Shown: positions 37,866-46,829 of the stretch, one piece after another
Layout of the letters: each line of letters starts with the position of its first letter
Numbering within the stretch: position 1 is the stretch's first letter
NCBI GenBank assembly: GCA_027315105.1
Contig: DAHUYP010000015.1
Coordinates: 124,001 to 188,000, forward strand
Direction: 5' to 3'
Source: Gammaproteobacteria bacterium
Lineage (GTDB): Bacteria; Pseudomonadota; Gammaproteobacteria; Steroidobacterales; Steroidobacteraceae
Length of the DNA stretch: 64,000 nt
Notes under the pieces: generated by a model
The model's database searches: none
What the model was told of the DNA's origin: nothing
Seen by the model: the letters and a program-made list of their open reading frames with translations, nothing else
Translations under genes and position numbers: made by a program

Positions 37866-38957
37866 ATGAAGATCTCGGACACCCACTACCGCACGATCTG
37901 GCCCACCGCGGCCGGAAGCGTCCGGGTCATCGACCAGTCCCGCCTGCCGTTCGAATTCACGACCGTCGATCTTGAGACTCTCGAGGACGCCGCGCGAGCC
38001 ATCCGGACCATGGTGGTGCGCGGCGCACCGCTGATCGGGGCGGCGGCCGCCTACGGCCTGGCGCTCGCCGCTCGATCGGACGCCTCGGACCAGCGCCTCG
38101 ACCAGGCCGCGCGGGTACTGCAGGCCACGCGCCCCACCGCCGTCAACCTGGCGTGGGCGTTGAGGAGAATACGCGCCGCGCTGGCGGCCGCGCGGCCAGG
38201 TGAGCGTGTCGAGGCGGCGTTTCTCGAAGCGGCCGCCATCTGTGATGCCGACGTCGAGCAATGCCGCTCGATCGGCGTCCATGGTCTCGAGATCATCCGC
38301 GCGCTGGCGGGGCCAGCCGGCCGCCGGCTCAACATCCTCACCCATTGCAACGCCGGCTGGCTCGCCTGCGTGGACTGGGGTACGGCGCTCGCGCCGATCT
38401 ACATGGCGCATGACGCCGGCATTGCGGTGCACGTCTGGGTCGACGAGACCCGGCCGCGCAACCAGGGCGCGGCGCTGACGGCCTTCGAGCTCGGCGCGCA
38501 CGGGGTGGCCCATACGGTGATCGCCGATAATCTCGGCGGTCATCTGATGCAGCGGGGCGCGGTGGACATGGTGATCGTCGGCAGCGACCGGACCACGGCT
38601 GCGGGCGATGTCTGCAACAAGGTCGGCACCTATCTCAAGGCGCTCGCCGCCAGGGACAACCGCATACCTTTCTATGCAGCGCTGCCGTCCAGCAGCATCG
38701 ACTGGTCGCTCGACCACGGCCGTGACATACCGATCGAGGAGCGCTCGGCGATGGAAGTCACGCACGTCACCGGCCGGACCGCTGCCGGCGCCATCGAGAC
38801 CGTGCGGGTGGTGCCGGAGACGAGCCCGGCGCTCAACCTGGCGTTCGACGTGACGCCTGCGAGCCTGGTGACCGCACTGATCACCGAGCGAGGCGTCTGC
38901 CCAGCGAGCCATGCGGGCCTGCGAAGCCTTTATCCCGATCGAGAAGCGACGCCATGA
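37866..38957 (+). CDS. mtnA: S-methyl-5-thioribose-1-phosphate isomerase
   Basis: 363 residues of the eIF2B-alpha-like family. Opens the ribose ring of 5-methylthioribose-1-phosphate (or 5-deoxyribose-1-phosphate) to the ribulose form. R-G-A-P-L-I-G-A-A-A-A-Y-G, the active-site cysteine C168 (A-C-V-D-W-G-T) and D241 (V-G-S-D-R-T-T) are in place. The stop overlaps the aldolase start by four bases (ATGA), marking a coupled operon. Confidence 0.94.
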   Translation: MKISDTHYRTIWPTAAGSVRVIDQSRLPFEFTTVDLETLEDAARAIRTMVVRGAPLIGAAAAYGLALAARSDASDQRLDQAARVLQATRPTAVNLAWALRRIRAALAAARPGERVEAAFLEAAAICDADVEQCRSIGVHGLEIIRALAGPAGRRLNILTHCNAGWLACVDWGTALAPIYMAHDAGIAVHVWVDETRPRNQGAALTAFELGAHGVAHTVIADNLGGHLMQRGAVDMVIVGSDRTTAAGDVCNKVGTYLKALAARDNRIPFYAALPSSSIDWSLDHGRDIPIEERSAMEVTHVTGRTAAGAIETVRVVPETSPALNLAFDVTPASLVTALITERGVCPASHAGLRSLYPDREATP

Positions 38958-39679
38958 TCGATCCGGCCGGCGCCAACATGGACGATGATCTGCGTCAGTG
39001 GGTGATCGCCGCCTGCCGCGAGCTCACGCGCCGCGGCCTGACCCATGGCACCTCGGGCAACGTGAGTCTGCGCCGGGGCGAGCGGGAATTCTTCATCAGC
39101 CCGACCGGCATGGCCTATGAGGCCCTCGAGCCCGACGACATTGCGCTGATGCACGCCGACGGCCGCTGGTTCGGCCGCCGCCGCCCGTCGAGCGAGTGGC
39201 GCTTTCACCGCGACATCTTCGATTCGCGGCCGGACGTCCGCGCCATCGTTCATACCCATTCCACGCACGCGACGGCGCTCGCCTGCACCGGACGCGGGAT
39301 CCCGGCATTCCATTACATGATCGCACTCGCCGGCGGCCCCGACATCCGCTGCGCGCCGTACTTCACCTTCGGCACCCAGGAGCTCTCCGACGCCGCGCTC
39401 GCCGCGCTCGCGGGCCGCCGGGCGTGCCTGCTCGCCAATCACGGCGTCATCGCTCTGGGCGCCGACCTGCCGGCCGCACTCGCACTGGCCGGCGAAGTCG
39501 AGAACCTCGCCGCCCAATATTGCGCCGCGCTGGCCGTCGGGGAGGTCCGCATTCTCGATGACGGCGAGATGCGCCGCGTGATCGAGAAATTTCGCACCTA
39601 CGGCAAACCGGATGCGCCCGACTCCGGTCTCGTGTCCGGCGGCGAGTCGGCCCGAAATGCGCTCGACGAGCGACATTGA
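38954..39679 (+). CDS. ald2: Class II aldolase, likely 5-methylthioribulose/5-deoxyribulose-1-phosphate aldolase
   Basis: 241 residues, class II aldolase/adducin family. Zinc ligands H100, H102 (V-H-T-H-S-T-H-A) and H163 (A-N-H-G-V-I), general acid/base E81 (S-S-E-W-R-F-H), and the phosphate-binding T-S-G-N-V-S. MtnB dehydratases share this fold. Here, however, mtnA and mtnK flank the gene and mtnC, mtnD and mtnE are absent, which matches the DHAP-shunt operons in which Ald2 yields dihydroxyacetone phosphate plus (methylthio)acetaldehyde. The name is inference from context. Confidence 0.75.
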   Translation: MIDPAGANMDDDLRQWVIAACRELTRRGLTHGTSGNVSLRRGEREFFISPTGMAYEALEPDDIALMHADGRWFGRRRPSSEWRFHRDIFDSRPDVRAIVHTHSTHATALACTGRGIPAFHYMIALAGGPDIRCAPYFTFGTQELSDAALAALAGRRACLLANHGVIALGADLPAALALAGEVENLAAQYCAALAVGEVRILDDGEMRRVIEKFRTYGKPDAPDSGLVSGGESARNALDERH

Positions 39680-39681
39680 TC

Positions 39682-40986
39682 ATGCCGACCGACGGTGCCT
39701 GCGCCCGCTACCGCATGCTCGATCCCCAGGGCCTGCTCGCGCTGATCGCCGATCTGCAGGACGTGCGCGCGCTGCTCGGCGGCGCACCGCCATCCTGGCA
39801 GGTCCGCGAAGTCGGCGACGGCAACCTCAATCTGGTCTTCATCGTCGAAGGACCGGACGGCTCGGTGTGCGTCAAGCAGGCCCTGCCCTACGTGCGCGCG
39901 GCCGGCTCGTCGTGGCCGATGTCGCTGCAGCGGGCATTCTTCGAGACGTCCTACTATCGGACGGTGGGCCCCCATGTCGGCGCGCTGATCCCCCGGATCC
40001 ACCACTACGATGCCGGGCTCTACTGCACGGTCATGGAGCGGCTCTCGCCGCACATCATCCTGCGGCATGGCCTGATCGCCGGGCGCCGCTACCCGAACGT
40101 CGGCCGCGACATCGGCGAATACGTCGCCCGCGCCTGCTTCTTCACCTCCGACCTCGCACGGCCGTTCGAACGCAAGATGGACGAACTCGCGCTGTTCGCC
40201 GGCAACAAGGATCTGATCCGCATCACGGTCGATCTGATCTTCGCGGACCCGTACCGCGTCAGTCAGCGCAATCGTCACACCTCCCCGCAGCTCGATCAGA
40301 CCGCCGAGCGCTTCCGCGGCGATGGGGCGCTCAAGGTGGCCGTGGCCCGATTCGGGCAGAAATTCCTCAACGATGCGCAGGCGCTCATTCACGGCGATCT
40401 GCATTCCGGCTCGGTGATGGTCACGGAGGCCGACAGCCGCGTGATCGATCCGGAGTTCGCCTTCTACGGGCCGATCGGCTTCGACCTGGGCGCGTTCCTC
40501 GGCAATCTGCTGCTGAGCTGGTACGCGCAGCCGGGGCACGCGACCGTGAACGACGACCGGAGCGCCTATCGGGACTGGATTCTCGAACAGGCGCGCATCT
40601 TCTGGCAGACGTTCCGCCAGCGCTTTCTGGCGCTCTGGGCCGAGAACGCCCGCGGGGATGCATTCCCGGCCACGATGTTCGGCACTCCCGGGGATGCGGC
40701 CGCGCTCGATGCCGCGCGCAGCGCCTTCCTCGACTCGCTGTTTGCCGACATGCTCGGCTTCGGCGCCTGCAAGATGATCCGCCGCATCCTGGGCTTCGCG
40801 CATGTCGCCGACTTCGAGTCGATCCAGGACGCCGCCCGGCGTGCGGGCTGCGAGGCGGGCGCGCTCGCGATGGCGCATACGCTGCTGACGCAGCCGGCGC
40901 GCTTCCATTCCATCGATGACGTGATCTCGGCCGTGCCGCGCGTGCTGCGGCACGCCGGCGCTGGCGGCTCGCCGCCCGGAACATAG
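39682..40986 (+). CDS. mtnK: S-methyl-5-thioribose kinase
   Basis: 434 residues from ATG 39682; a TTG at 39676 overlapping the previous stop is an alternative. Protein-kinase-like fold: V-G-D-G-N-L-N-L-V-F glycine loop, catalytic H237-G-D239-L-H, metal site I-D256-P-E-F. It phosphorylates 5-methylthioribose (and 5-deoxyribose) at C1, the first step for mtnA and the aldolase. Last gene of the operon and last chromosomal gene before the integrated element. Confidence 0.93.
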   Translation: MPTDGACARYRMLDPQGLLALIADLQDVRALLGGAPPSWQVREVGDGNLNLVFIVEGPDGSVCVKQALPYVRAAGSSWPMSLQRAFFETSYYRTVGPHVGALIPRIHHYDAGLYCTVMERLSPHIILRHGLIAGRRYPNVGRDIGEYVARACFFTSDLARPFERKMDELALFAGNKDLIRITVDLIFADPYRVSQRNRHTSPQLDQTAERFRGDGALKVAVARFGQKFLNDAQALIHGDLHSGSVMVTEADSRVIDPEFAFYGPIGFDLGAFLGNLLLSWYAQPGHATVNDDRSAYRDWILEQARIFWQTFRQRFLALWAENARGDAFPATMFGTPGDAAALDAARSAFLDSLFADMLGFGACKMIRRILGFAHVADFESIQDAARRAGCEAGALAMAHTLLTQPARFHSIDDVISAVPRVLRHAGAGGSPPGT

Positions 40987-41378
40987 CGCCCCACGCGGAT
41001 CCAATGGCCCGGCCGGCCAGGCGCCGTTCCAGGGATCGGCGGGCCACGAGCTGGCCACGCGCCGATCGGCACATGGGAGCCGGTCGACAGTCCGCATGCT
41101 CGCTGCGCCTGAAGACTCCAGCGGCGTCACCGGCACCCGATATTTCATGAATCATTGCGCACACTGCGACGCGAAACTCGGCGATTTCGAGACAATCGAA
41201 GAATTGGATGCGCCGTTGCGGCTAACCGGTACCGCCTCCGCGTCGAGGCTGTTGCGATATCCCGTGAACGAACGCCTGGAGGCCGACATCATCCTCGATG
41301 TCGCTGACCGACGCGGACCTTGAGCACGGCTGACGTCGGCGCCGTCACGCAGCTTCGCCGAACCGCGTTCTGCTTGGA
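40987..41378. other. Spacer between mtnK and the integrated element
   Basis: 392 bases. Only a weak small ORF (41149-41323) is seen. The last bases before 41379 are the original flank of the tRNA(fMet) 3' end before integration. Confidence 0.5.
41149..41323 (+). CDS. Possible 57-residue CxxC protein
   Basis: An ORF from ATG 41149 begins M-N-H-C-A-H-C-D-A-K-L-G-D-F-E-T, a CxxC start like small zinc-ribbon proteins, and ends at a TGA. No ribosome site is visible and the composition is not distinctive. Listed as doubtful. Confidence 0.25.
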
Positions 41379-41392
41379 TTGGTAGCGGGGGC
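41379..41392. other. Left attachment site core
   Basis: TTGGTAGCGGGGGC, identical to 54420-54433. It equals the last 13 bases of tRNA(fMet) including CCA, plus one base. Flanking bases differ on both sides, so the shared core is exactly 14 bp. Confidence 0.85.
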
Positions 41393-41493
41393 GAGATCAG
41401 GGCGCGGCATCCGATTGATTTAACTTATCAATTGCCGGGCGCGGGCTAATTCCGCGGTTTTCTTACCGTGCGTGTTGAAATACCCGGTCGAAA

Positions 41494-41753
41494 CGATCAA
41501 CTGTCTGGTCAAAACGATCAACTAGCCGCCACTACACAAAAGAACCAGTTGATCAAAACTGGGAGCCTCCAGCGATCAACTAGCCGTATCAACTGTCCAG
41601 TAGGAACCAATTGATAAATACGTATATACATCATCATCTTACCGATCAACTGTCTGCTTGTGTGTATGCAGGGCAAAACCCCCTGAAAGTTGATCGACGA
41701 TGTATAGAGCGATCAACTGGTTCCCGCCTGCAAGTTGATACTGACAGTTGATC
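41494..41753. repeat. Iteron array, likely replication origin
   Basis: About eleven copies of a 9-10 bp unit, consensus CGATCAACTG, in 260 AT-rich bases. Direct copies start at 41494, 41515, 41573, 41587 (TATCAACTG), 41643 and 41710. Inverted copies are at 41545, 41607 (degenerate), 41688, 41733 and 41745. Mixed orientation and dense spacing are typical of Rep-binding iterons or a cooperative operator. It lies under 1 kb from the element's RepA-like helicase. Confidence 0.8.
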
Positions 41754-41781
41754 CGGAAAACCGTCACACCAAGCACCGGAA

Positions 41782-41979
41782 TTAATTACCACGCCCTGCC
41801 GCGTGCACGTCTTTTTCGATCAGCGCCCCCACAGCCTTGATCAATTTCGTCTCGGCGCCTGAGATACGTTTGATCTCGGACGCTGTGGCGTCGCCGCCGT
41901 GCAACGTCGGTGCCTTCTTCGCCCTTTGGTAGTCGTCGACCGCATCCTTCACCCGCGTAAACTTGTTCGCTCTGGGCAT
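41782..41979 (-). CDS. Small basic hypothetical protein
   Basis: 65 residues, Lys/Arg/Ala-rich and helical (K-D-A-V-D-D-Y-Q-R-A-K-K-A, then E-T-K-L-I-K-A-V-G-A-L-I-E-K). GGAGGG sits 7 bases before the ATG, a strong ribosome site. It points away from the rest of the element and ends next to the iterons, so an initiator or DNA-binding role is possible but not shown. Confidence 0.55.
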   Translation of the reverse strand: MPRANKFTRVKDAVDDYQRAKKAPTLHGGDATASEIKRISGAETKLIKAVGALIEKDVHAAGRGN

Positions 41980-42302
41980 ACGCTAGCCCTCCGGACTGCT
42001 GGAGCTGATTCTGGCGCGCGACGGGGCCGCCAGTCAGCCTATTGCGCGATTCGCCAAGCCTGGGCGATAGTAAGACGAGGGGGCACACATTCTCCGGCGC
42101 GTGAGCATACCAGGGGTTGCGCAAAAGCGCCAGTGGTGCGAAGATGACTACGTGTAGGGCATGAAATTGGCTCCCCGCAGCTCCTACCCCGACTGAGCCC
42201 GCGCCGTCGCGGGTCTTACTCAACGATCTATCAACACTGCCTGCATCGCCGGGCGGTCCCCCAAGCTTTTGAGCATGCCTCGTGCTGCTCGAGGACCTGT
42301 CT
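41980..42302. other. Divergent control region of the element
   Basis: 323 bases between the minus-strand 65-residue gene and the plus-strand replication/packaging genes. A GC-rich hairpin (GCCCGCG/CGCGGGT, about 42196-42213) is followed by few Ts. No gene and no clear promoter was seen. Confidence 0.4.
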
Positions 42303-42671
42303 ATGACGCTTCCTGCCTTTTGCTATCGCCACGCGACCGCGGCCGACCGCGAGCAGTCAAAACTATTTACAGACGCACTGCTTAAGTCCGGCCGATTCTG
42401 GCGCGATTCGGCATCCCTTCTTCACTTCAAAGTTGCTCCCGATGACTTCGTGCGCGTTGCCAACAAGCAAGCGCTGCGAGAGATTCTATTGTCTGGCGAA
42501 ATCGTGCGCCTTACCGGCGACGCGGATGACGCGGCCTTCGATACGCTTTGGCTGTGGGCCATTTCGCGCCTATGGGTCCTCCCGCGGCTAGACCCCGGTA
42601 AGCCTCCCGGTAAGCCCCGGCCCGTCGCCGGTGAGCCCTACCGTGCTCACCGGCTGGGTGATCGTCGATGA
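42303..42671 (+). CDS. Hypothetical protein upstream of the helicase
   Basis: 122 residues from ATG 42303, with GAGG about 8 bases upstream; a GTG at 42282 is an alternative. Mixed composition with several Trp (T-L-W-L-W-A-I-S-R-L-W-V-L-P) and a Pro/Gly/Lys-rich C-terminus. No domain recognised. The stop overlaps the helicase start by four bases (ATGA), so it is coupled to replication. Confidence 0.55.
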   Translation: MTLPAFCYRHATAADREQSKLFTDALLKSGRFWRDSASLLHFKVAPDDFVRVANKQALREILLSGEIVRLTGDADDAAFDTLWLWAISRLWVLPRLDPGKPPGKPRPVAGEPYRAHRLGDRR

Positions 42672-44137
42672 GCCGCGAGACGGCGCGGTACGACTACACC
42701 CTCGGGTCTAGTCGCGGCTCGGCCGTCGTTTATGACGACGATACAAAAATCCATGTGCATAGCGATACGAGCCCGGCCAGAGGGCAGCAATCGGCCTGGG
42801 ACCTGGTGCGTCTTAGCAAGTTCAGCCACCTGGACAGAGACGCTGGCGAGATGCCGATCGGTGAACGGCCATCGCAGAAGGCAATGATTGAGTTTGCCGA
42901 GAGTCTGCCGGAGATCAAGGCGCAGCGCGCTGCGGCGGCATTCGAGGACATGGGACCCACGCCTCCCAGTGCGGACATCGAGCAGCACCGAGCCCGGCCT
43001 AAGCGCAAGCGCCCGATCTCCCGCCGGTTCGACACTATCCGCGAAGAGTCGCTCGTTACGATCTACCCGGGTTTGCTCTTCGCCGGGAAGCATACGACTA
43101 TCGGCGGCGATCCGGGCCTCGGCAAGTCGCTGGTGAGTACGGACATCGCGGCCCGCATATCCCGCGGCGGCAGGATCTCGCCGTACAGCGATGAGCAGTT
43201 CGAGCCCGCGACCGTCATCATGTGCTCCGCTGAGGACGCTGCTGCCGATACCGTGAAGCCGCGGCTACGCACCGCGGGCGCGGACATGGCGCGCATCGTC
43301 GATCTCATCGGAGTACTCGGGCCCGAGGACGGCCAGGAGCACTTGAATCTCGGCGAGCACCTGCCGGTGTTGAATGAGCTACTCGGCGATACGAAAGCCC
43401 GCGTACTGGTACTGGATCCGATCTCCTCGTTCCTCGGTAAGATCGACAGTCACCAGAACAGCCAGGTCCGCGGCGTGATCGACCCGATCAAGCGCATACT
43501 TGAGCGGCACAAGGCCGCCCTCCTGAGCGTCCAGCATCTCAACAAGAACGAGCGCGCCAGCGTCATCAATCGCTTCTCCGGAAGTATTTCGTTTGTGGGC
43601 GCCCCGCGTATGGCGTTCGTCTTCATGTGCGATCGCACCCAAGGCTCGAAAGCGGATCGGTGGCTACTGCCGGCGAAGAGCAACTTGCTGCCTGACGCGC
43701 CCGGCTATGGGCTACGCATTGGGGTGATGGAGGGACAGCCGCTGCTCGACTGGCGCACCGAGCGCGTGGACCTGGATGTAAACGACGTGCTGGGCGCAGC
43801 CGCACCGACGAAGACGACCCTGGCGGAAGACATGCTGCGCGCTGTGCTGGTCCCTGGCGCGGAGGTGCCAGCGGCCGACATTGAGCGCATGTGCAGGGAA
43901 CGCGGCTTCGGGCGGCAGGCTCGGCGCGATGCACTCCGGAGCATTGGAGCACAGGCTAAGCGCGTCGGTGCCAAGGGAACCAAGGATGGCCGTTGGGTAT
44001 GGTCCTTGCCACCGGGGTTAATCCGGGACGACGAAGGCTTCGACGATACGCCACACGTTGAAACGGTTGCGCAGGCAGCACGAGCGCCGCTCGAGGCCGC
44101 AGCCGCCAAACTTGAAGAGGATTGGGTCAGTGAGTGA
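42668..44137 (+). CDS. RepA-like AAA ATPase (replicative helicase)
   Basis: 489 residues. After a ~120-residue N-terminal region, a RecA-like ATPase of the AAA_25/RepA type: Walker A G-G-D-P-G-L-G-K-S (146-154), A-T-V-I-M-C-S-A-E-D, Walker B V-L-V-L-D-P-I-S-S-F and V-Q-H-L-N-K-N-E. The C-terminal part (D-I-E-R-M-C-R-E-R-G-F-G-R-Q-A-R-R-D-A-L) looks like a winged helix. Hexameric RepA-type helicases open origins of plasmids and phages, fitting the nearby iterons. Overlaps the terS start. Confidence 0.8.
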   Translation: MSRETARYDYTLGSSRGSAVVYDDDTKIHVHSDTSPARGQQSAWDLVRLSKFSHLDRDAGEMPIGERPSQKAMIEFAESLPEIKAQRAAAAFEDMGPTPPSADIEQHRARPKRKRPISRRFDTIREESLVTIYPGLLFAGKHTTIGGDPGLGKSLVSTDIAARISRGGRISPYSDEQFEPATVIMCSAEDAAADTVKPRLRTAGADMARIVDLIGVLGPEDGQEHLNLGEHLPVLNELLGDTKARVLVLDPISSFLGKIDSHQNSQVRGVIDPIKRILERHKAALLSVQHLNKNERASVINRFSGSISFVGAPRMAFVFMCDRTQGSKADRWLLPAKSNLLPDAPGYGLRIGVMEGQPLLDWRTERVDLDVNDVLGAAAPTKTTLAEDMLRAVLVPGAEVPAADIERMCRERGFGRQARRDALRSIGAQAKRVGAKGTKDGRWVWSLPPGLIRDDEGFDDTPHVETVAQAARAPLEAAAAKLEEDWVSE

Positions 44138-44696
44138 TACCGATTGGTTGGACATCTCCCCGCCGCGGCTGCCGGCGATCGTTAATGACGAATCTAAGTA
44201 TCAGGGCATGGTCGCAGCGCTCAAGCTGTGCTCCCCGAAGCAGCGGCTTTATCTCAATGCCCTTCAGGAATCGTGCTTCGATGAGGATGTAGCCCGCAAG
44301 ACTCTTGCCGACAAGGGCACGAGGGTATCGCGGTACGCGATTCGGAAGTGGGAGCTTGAGCCCTGCTTCACGCAGGCACTACGCGATGCCGTCGAATACT
44401 CGCTCGCGGCGAACGCGGTCTCCCAGGTCGGAGTGGTCGCGCAGCTGCAGCGAGCCGTGCGCGTCAACGGGGCGCTGGTCAAGTGCAGGACCGAGCACGG
44501 CGCGGAGTATGAAAAGTTCGTAGACGCCGCGGCGCTCAACACCGCGCTGGATCGGCTCGCAAAGCGCCTCGGGATGCTCAAGACCGACGAAGCGCCGGCT
44601 AACCGGCAGCTGCCCGCCTTCGTCGTCGGGATCAACGTACAAACGCCACCCGGGCATCCCGTGATGGTAGATGCAAAGGTGATCGATCATGATTGA
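44130..44696 (+). CDS. terS: Terminase small subunit-like protein
   Basis: 188 residues from GTG 44130, which overlaps the helicase stop by 8 bases; GAGG lies about 10 bases upstream. A helix-turn-helix segment (S-P-K-Q-R-L-Y-L-N-A-L, then S-R-Y-A-I-R-K-W-E) is followed by a helical oligomerisation-like region. Position directly before terL, overlapping it by 8 bases, is the main reason for the call. TerS selects the DNA to be packaged, so it would define the element's pac site. Confidence 0.65.
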   Translation: MSDTDWLDISPPRLPAIVNDESKYQGMVAALKLCSPKQRLYLNALQESCFDEDVARKTLADKGTRVSRYAIRKWELEPCFTQALRDAVEYSLAANAVSQVGVVAQLQRAVRVNGALVKCRTEHGAEYEKFVDAAALNTALDRLAKRLGMLKTDEAPANRQLPAFVVGINVQTPPGHPVMVDAKVIDHD

Positions 44697-46170
44697 GTTC
44701 GTCCATGCCGGCCCCGTGGCCAGGGCCTTCTTCTACGATAACTCGCCGGTAGCTGCGCTCGTGGGCCCGTTCGCATCCGGTAAGTCTGTCGCGTCGATTA
44801 TGCGCATGAAGCGCCACGCGCACGAACAGGCACCGGACAGTCGCGGCGTGCGCTCAACGCGCTGGCTCGTCGTGCGGCAAACCTACAAGAACCTCAAGGA
44901 CGCAGTGCTGCCGACGTGGGAACGTTGGTGGCCGCCTGAGATCTACGGGAAGGTGGACTCCCAGATGAGGCACATGATCACGGGGAAACTGCCGGACGGG
45001 ACCACGTTGCAGATGGAGTGCCTATTTCGCGCAATGGACAACCCGATCGAGGACCTGCGTAACCTGCTCTCCCTCGAGATCACGGGCGCGTGGATCAACG
45101 AATGCCGCGAGCTGCCATTCGAGTCTGCCGTGGCGATCATGGGGCGCACGAACCGCTGGCCACGCGGGCCGGGCATCCGCCCGACATGGACGGGCATCAT
45201 CATGGACTCGAACCCGTGGTTCTCCGAGTCCGAGTATCACCGGGCCTTCGTGATCGAACCGCGGCGCGGCTACAAGCTCTTTCACCAGCCTTCAGGCGTG
45301 AGCCCGGAAGCCGAGAATCTGGCTAACCTCGGGCCAGACTACTATCGCGACATGGAACGCGACCTGGCCGCGGAGCCCGATAAACTCGCGGTGCAGTGCT
45401 ACTCCGAGTTCGGCGCGCTCCGAAGTGGCCAGGTGGTCTATCCCCGATACATCGACGCCGTGCACTGCCGGGACTTCGAACTGCCCGCGGGGGCGCCGAT
45501 CCGCGTCGGCGTGGACTTTGGCATCCGTGCCTGCGCGGCCGTCCTCATGTACCGCTCCCCGGTCGGCGTGCACTACGCCTTCGACGAAGTGGTGAGCTTC
45601 GATCAGGACTTGCCGAACTTCTGCGATGCCATCAAGGCGCGGTTATCGAATCACTACCCGGGGCATCCGTTCGAGTGGGGCGTCGGAGACCCAGCCGGGA
45701 ACCAGCGCAATCTATCAGGGCAGACCGCGTTCGACATCGCGCGCACGCGCGGGCTGTACCTGCAGGCGGGAAACAACGAGCTGGCGCCCCGGATCGCCTC
45801 GGTCAACAAGCTCCTGATGACGACGGCCGCCGATGGCAGCAACGCCTTCCAGCTGCACCCGCGCTGCAAGTGGCTGCGCGACGGGTTTCTCTTCGGCTAC
45901 AAGTTCGAGAAGGCGAAGGGCTCCGGGCGCGTCGCGGACGTGCCGAGCAAGGACGACTTCAGTCACGCGCACGATGCCCTGCAGTACGTTGCCCAGCGCA
46001 GCGTCGGCTCGTTGTTCTCGGCGCACGGCAGCTCACCGGGCGTTTCGCACGAGGACTTCGTGCGTGGCTGCGCGGCAAGGACGCAGCAGCAGCCTGATAA
46101 CCGAGACTGGCTCTTCCGCGACGCTGAGCGGCGGCATGCGGATACTGACCCGAGAAGGTGGCGTCCATGA
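44689..46170 (+). CDS. terL: Terminase large subunit
   Basis: 493 residues with both domains. ATPase: Walker A G-P-F-A-S-G-K-S (26-33), Walker B I-T-G-A-W-I-N-E with E138. RNase H-like nuclease: D276 in V-G-V-D-F-G-I, later D429 in S-H-A-H-D-A-L. The motor translocates phage DNA into a procapsid and cuts it. It appears intact, with all acidic residues. Striking because no portal or capsid gene follows; the next gene overlaps by four bases and encodes only 58 residues. Confidence 0.92.
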   Translation: MIEFVHAGPVARAFFYDNSPVAALVGPFASGKSVASIMRMKRHAHEQAPDSRGVRSTRWLVVRQTYKNLKDAVLPTWERWWPPEIYGKVDSQMRHMITGKLPDGTTLQMECLFRAMDNPIEDLRNLLSLEITGAWINECRELPFESAVAIMGRTNRWPRGPGIRPTWTGIIMDSNPWFSESEYHRAFVIEPRRGYKLFHQPSGVSPEAENLANLGPDYYRDMERDLAAEPDKLAVQCYSEFGALRSGQVVYPRYIDAVHCRDFELPAGAPIRVGVDFGIRACAAVLMYRSPVGVHYAFDEVVSFDQDLPNFCDAIKARLSNHYPGHPFEWGVGDPAGNQRNLSGQTAFDIARTRGLYLQAGNNELAPRIASVNKLLMTTAADGSNAFQLHPRCKWLRDGFLFGYKFEKAKGSGRVADVPSKDDFSHAHDALQYVAQRSVGSLFSAHGSSPGVSHEDFVRGCAARTQQQPDNRDWLFRDAERRHADTDPRRWRP

Positions 46171-46343
46171 AGCAGCCGACGCGCGAGGAGCTGGCGGCGC
46201 GCCACCACCAGACCGAGGTTCCAGCCAACATACCGGCGGCGCCGATCGGGCTGCCGCTGCCCGGGGTTTCCGGCCCTAATGGCATACGTCAGGTGCCGAG
46301 GCCGTCTAGCACTTCTTGGGACGGAACATTGAAAGGTTTGTAG
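46167..46343 (+). CDS. Small hypothetical protein after terL
   Basis: 58 residues, Pro-rich (V-P-A-N-I-P-A-A-P-I-G-L-P-L-P-G). ATGA overlap with terL supports expression. No domain recognised. Confidence 0.5.
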   Translation: MKQPTREELAARHHQTEVPANIPAAPIGLPLPGVSGPNGIRQVPRPSSTSWDGTLKGL

Positions 46344-46398
46344 AGTTTCTAACAGTCTGTCCTGCGAGGAGAAGCGCACGGGCTCAACGGAGTAACAC

Positions 46399-46581
46399 GT
46401 GCTCTTTCTTCGAACAGCGTCGGGCTTGCTAAGCGCCCGCCACATCGTCCGCATTGGCGGACTCAACACCCGGTCAACGGGCAACTACCACGAAGTTGAA
46501 TACTGCGTCGGCAACGAGCCGCGCGAGACCCGCGCGACCGAGGACGACGTGCATGACTTTCTCGAGGACACCGAGCAATGA
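46399..46581 (+). CDS. Small hypothetical protein
   Basis: 60 residues from a GTG with GGAG 7 bases upstream. A compact, probably beta-rich sequence (I-V-R-I-G-G-L-N-T-R-S-T-G-N-Y-H-E-V-E-Y), acidic C-terminus. The stop overlaps the next gene by four bases. Confidence 0.5.
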   Translation: MLFLRTASGLLSARHIVRIGGLNTRSTGNYHEVEYCVGNEPRETRATEDDVHDFLEDTEQ

Positions 46582-46829
46582 CGCTTGCCAAGAAAATCCA
46601 ATTGCTGCCCTTGAGCGGCGCGCAGCGAATACTCCGCGAGGACAATTTACAGCGCCTCGAGGAGTTCAAGAAGCTCCCGGCCGATCAGCGCCCGGCGCCG
46701 GCCCCGCCGCGGCGCGCAGACTTCAAGCCCGCCGAGCTGCTGGTCAGCATTTTAGACTTGGCCGGCGCCCCGGCCGAAGCACCGGGGCAACCGCCGCCGG
46801 TGAGTTTTAACCGAAAGGAAATTTCCTAG
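46578..46829 (+). CDS. Small hypothetical protein
   Basis: 83 residues: a basic helical N-terminus (L-A-K-K-I-Q-L-L-P-L) then a Pro/Ala-rich half. Coupled to the gene before (ATGA) and directly abutting the gene after. No homology recognised. Confidence 0.5.
   Translation: MTLAKKIQLLPLSGAQRILREDNLQRLEEFKKLPADQRPAPAPPRRADFKPAELLVSILDLAGAPAEAPGQPPPVSFNRKEIS

Noticed and set aside
41096-41323. 75-residue ORF with an earlier start
   Set aside because: The first residues have no ribosome site and poor composition; only the part from 41149 is even marginal.
41494-41753. Iteron region as a CRISPR array
   Set aside because: Units are only 9-10 bp, occur in both orientations and have irregular spacers; no cas genes nearby.
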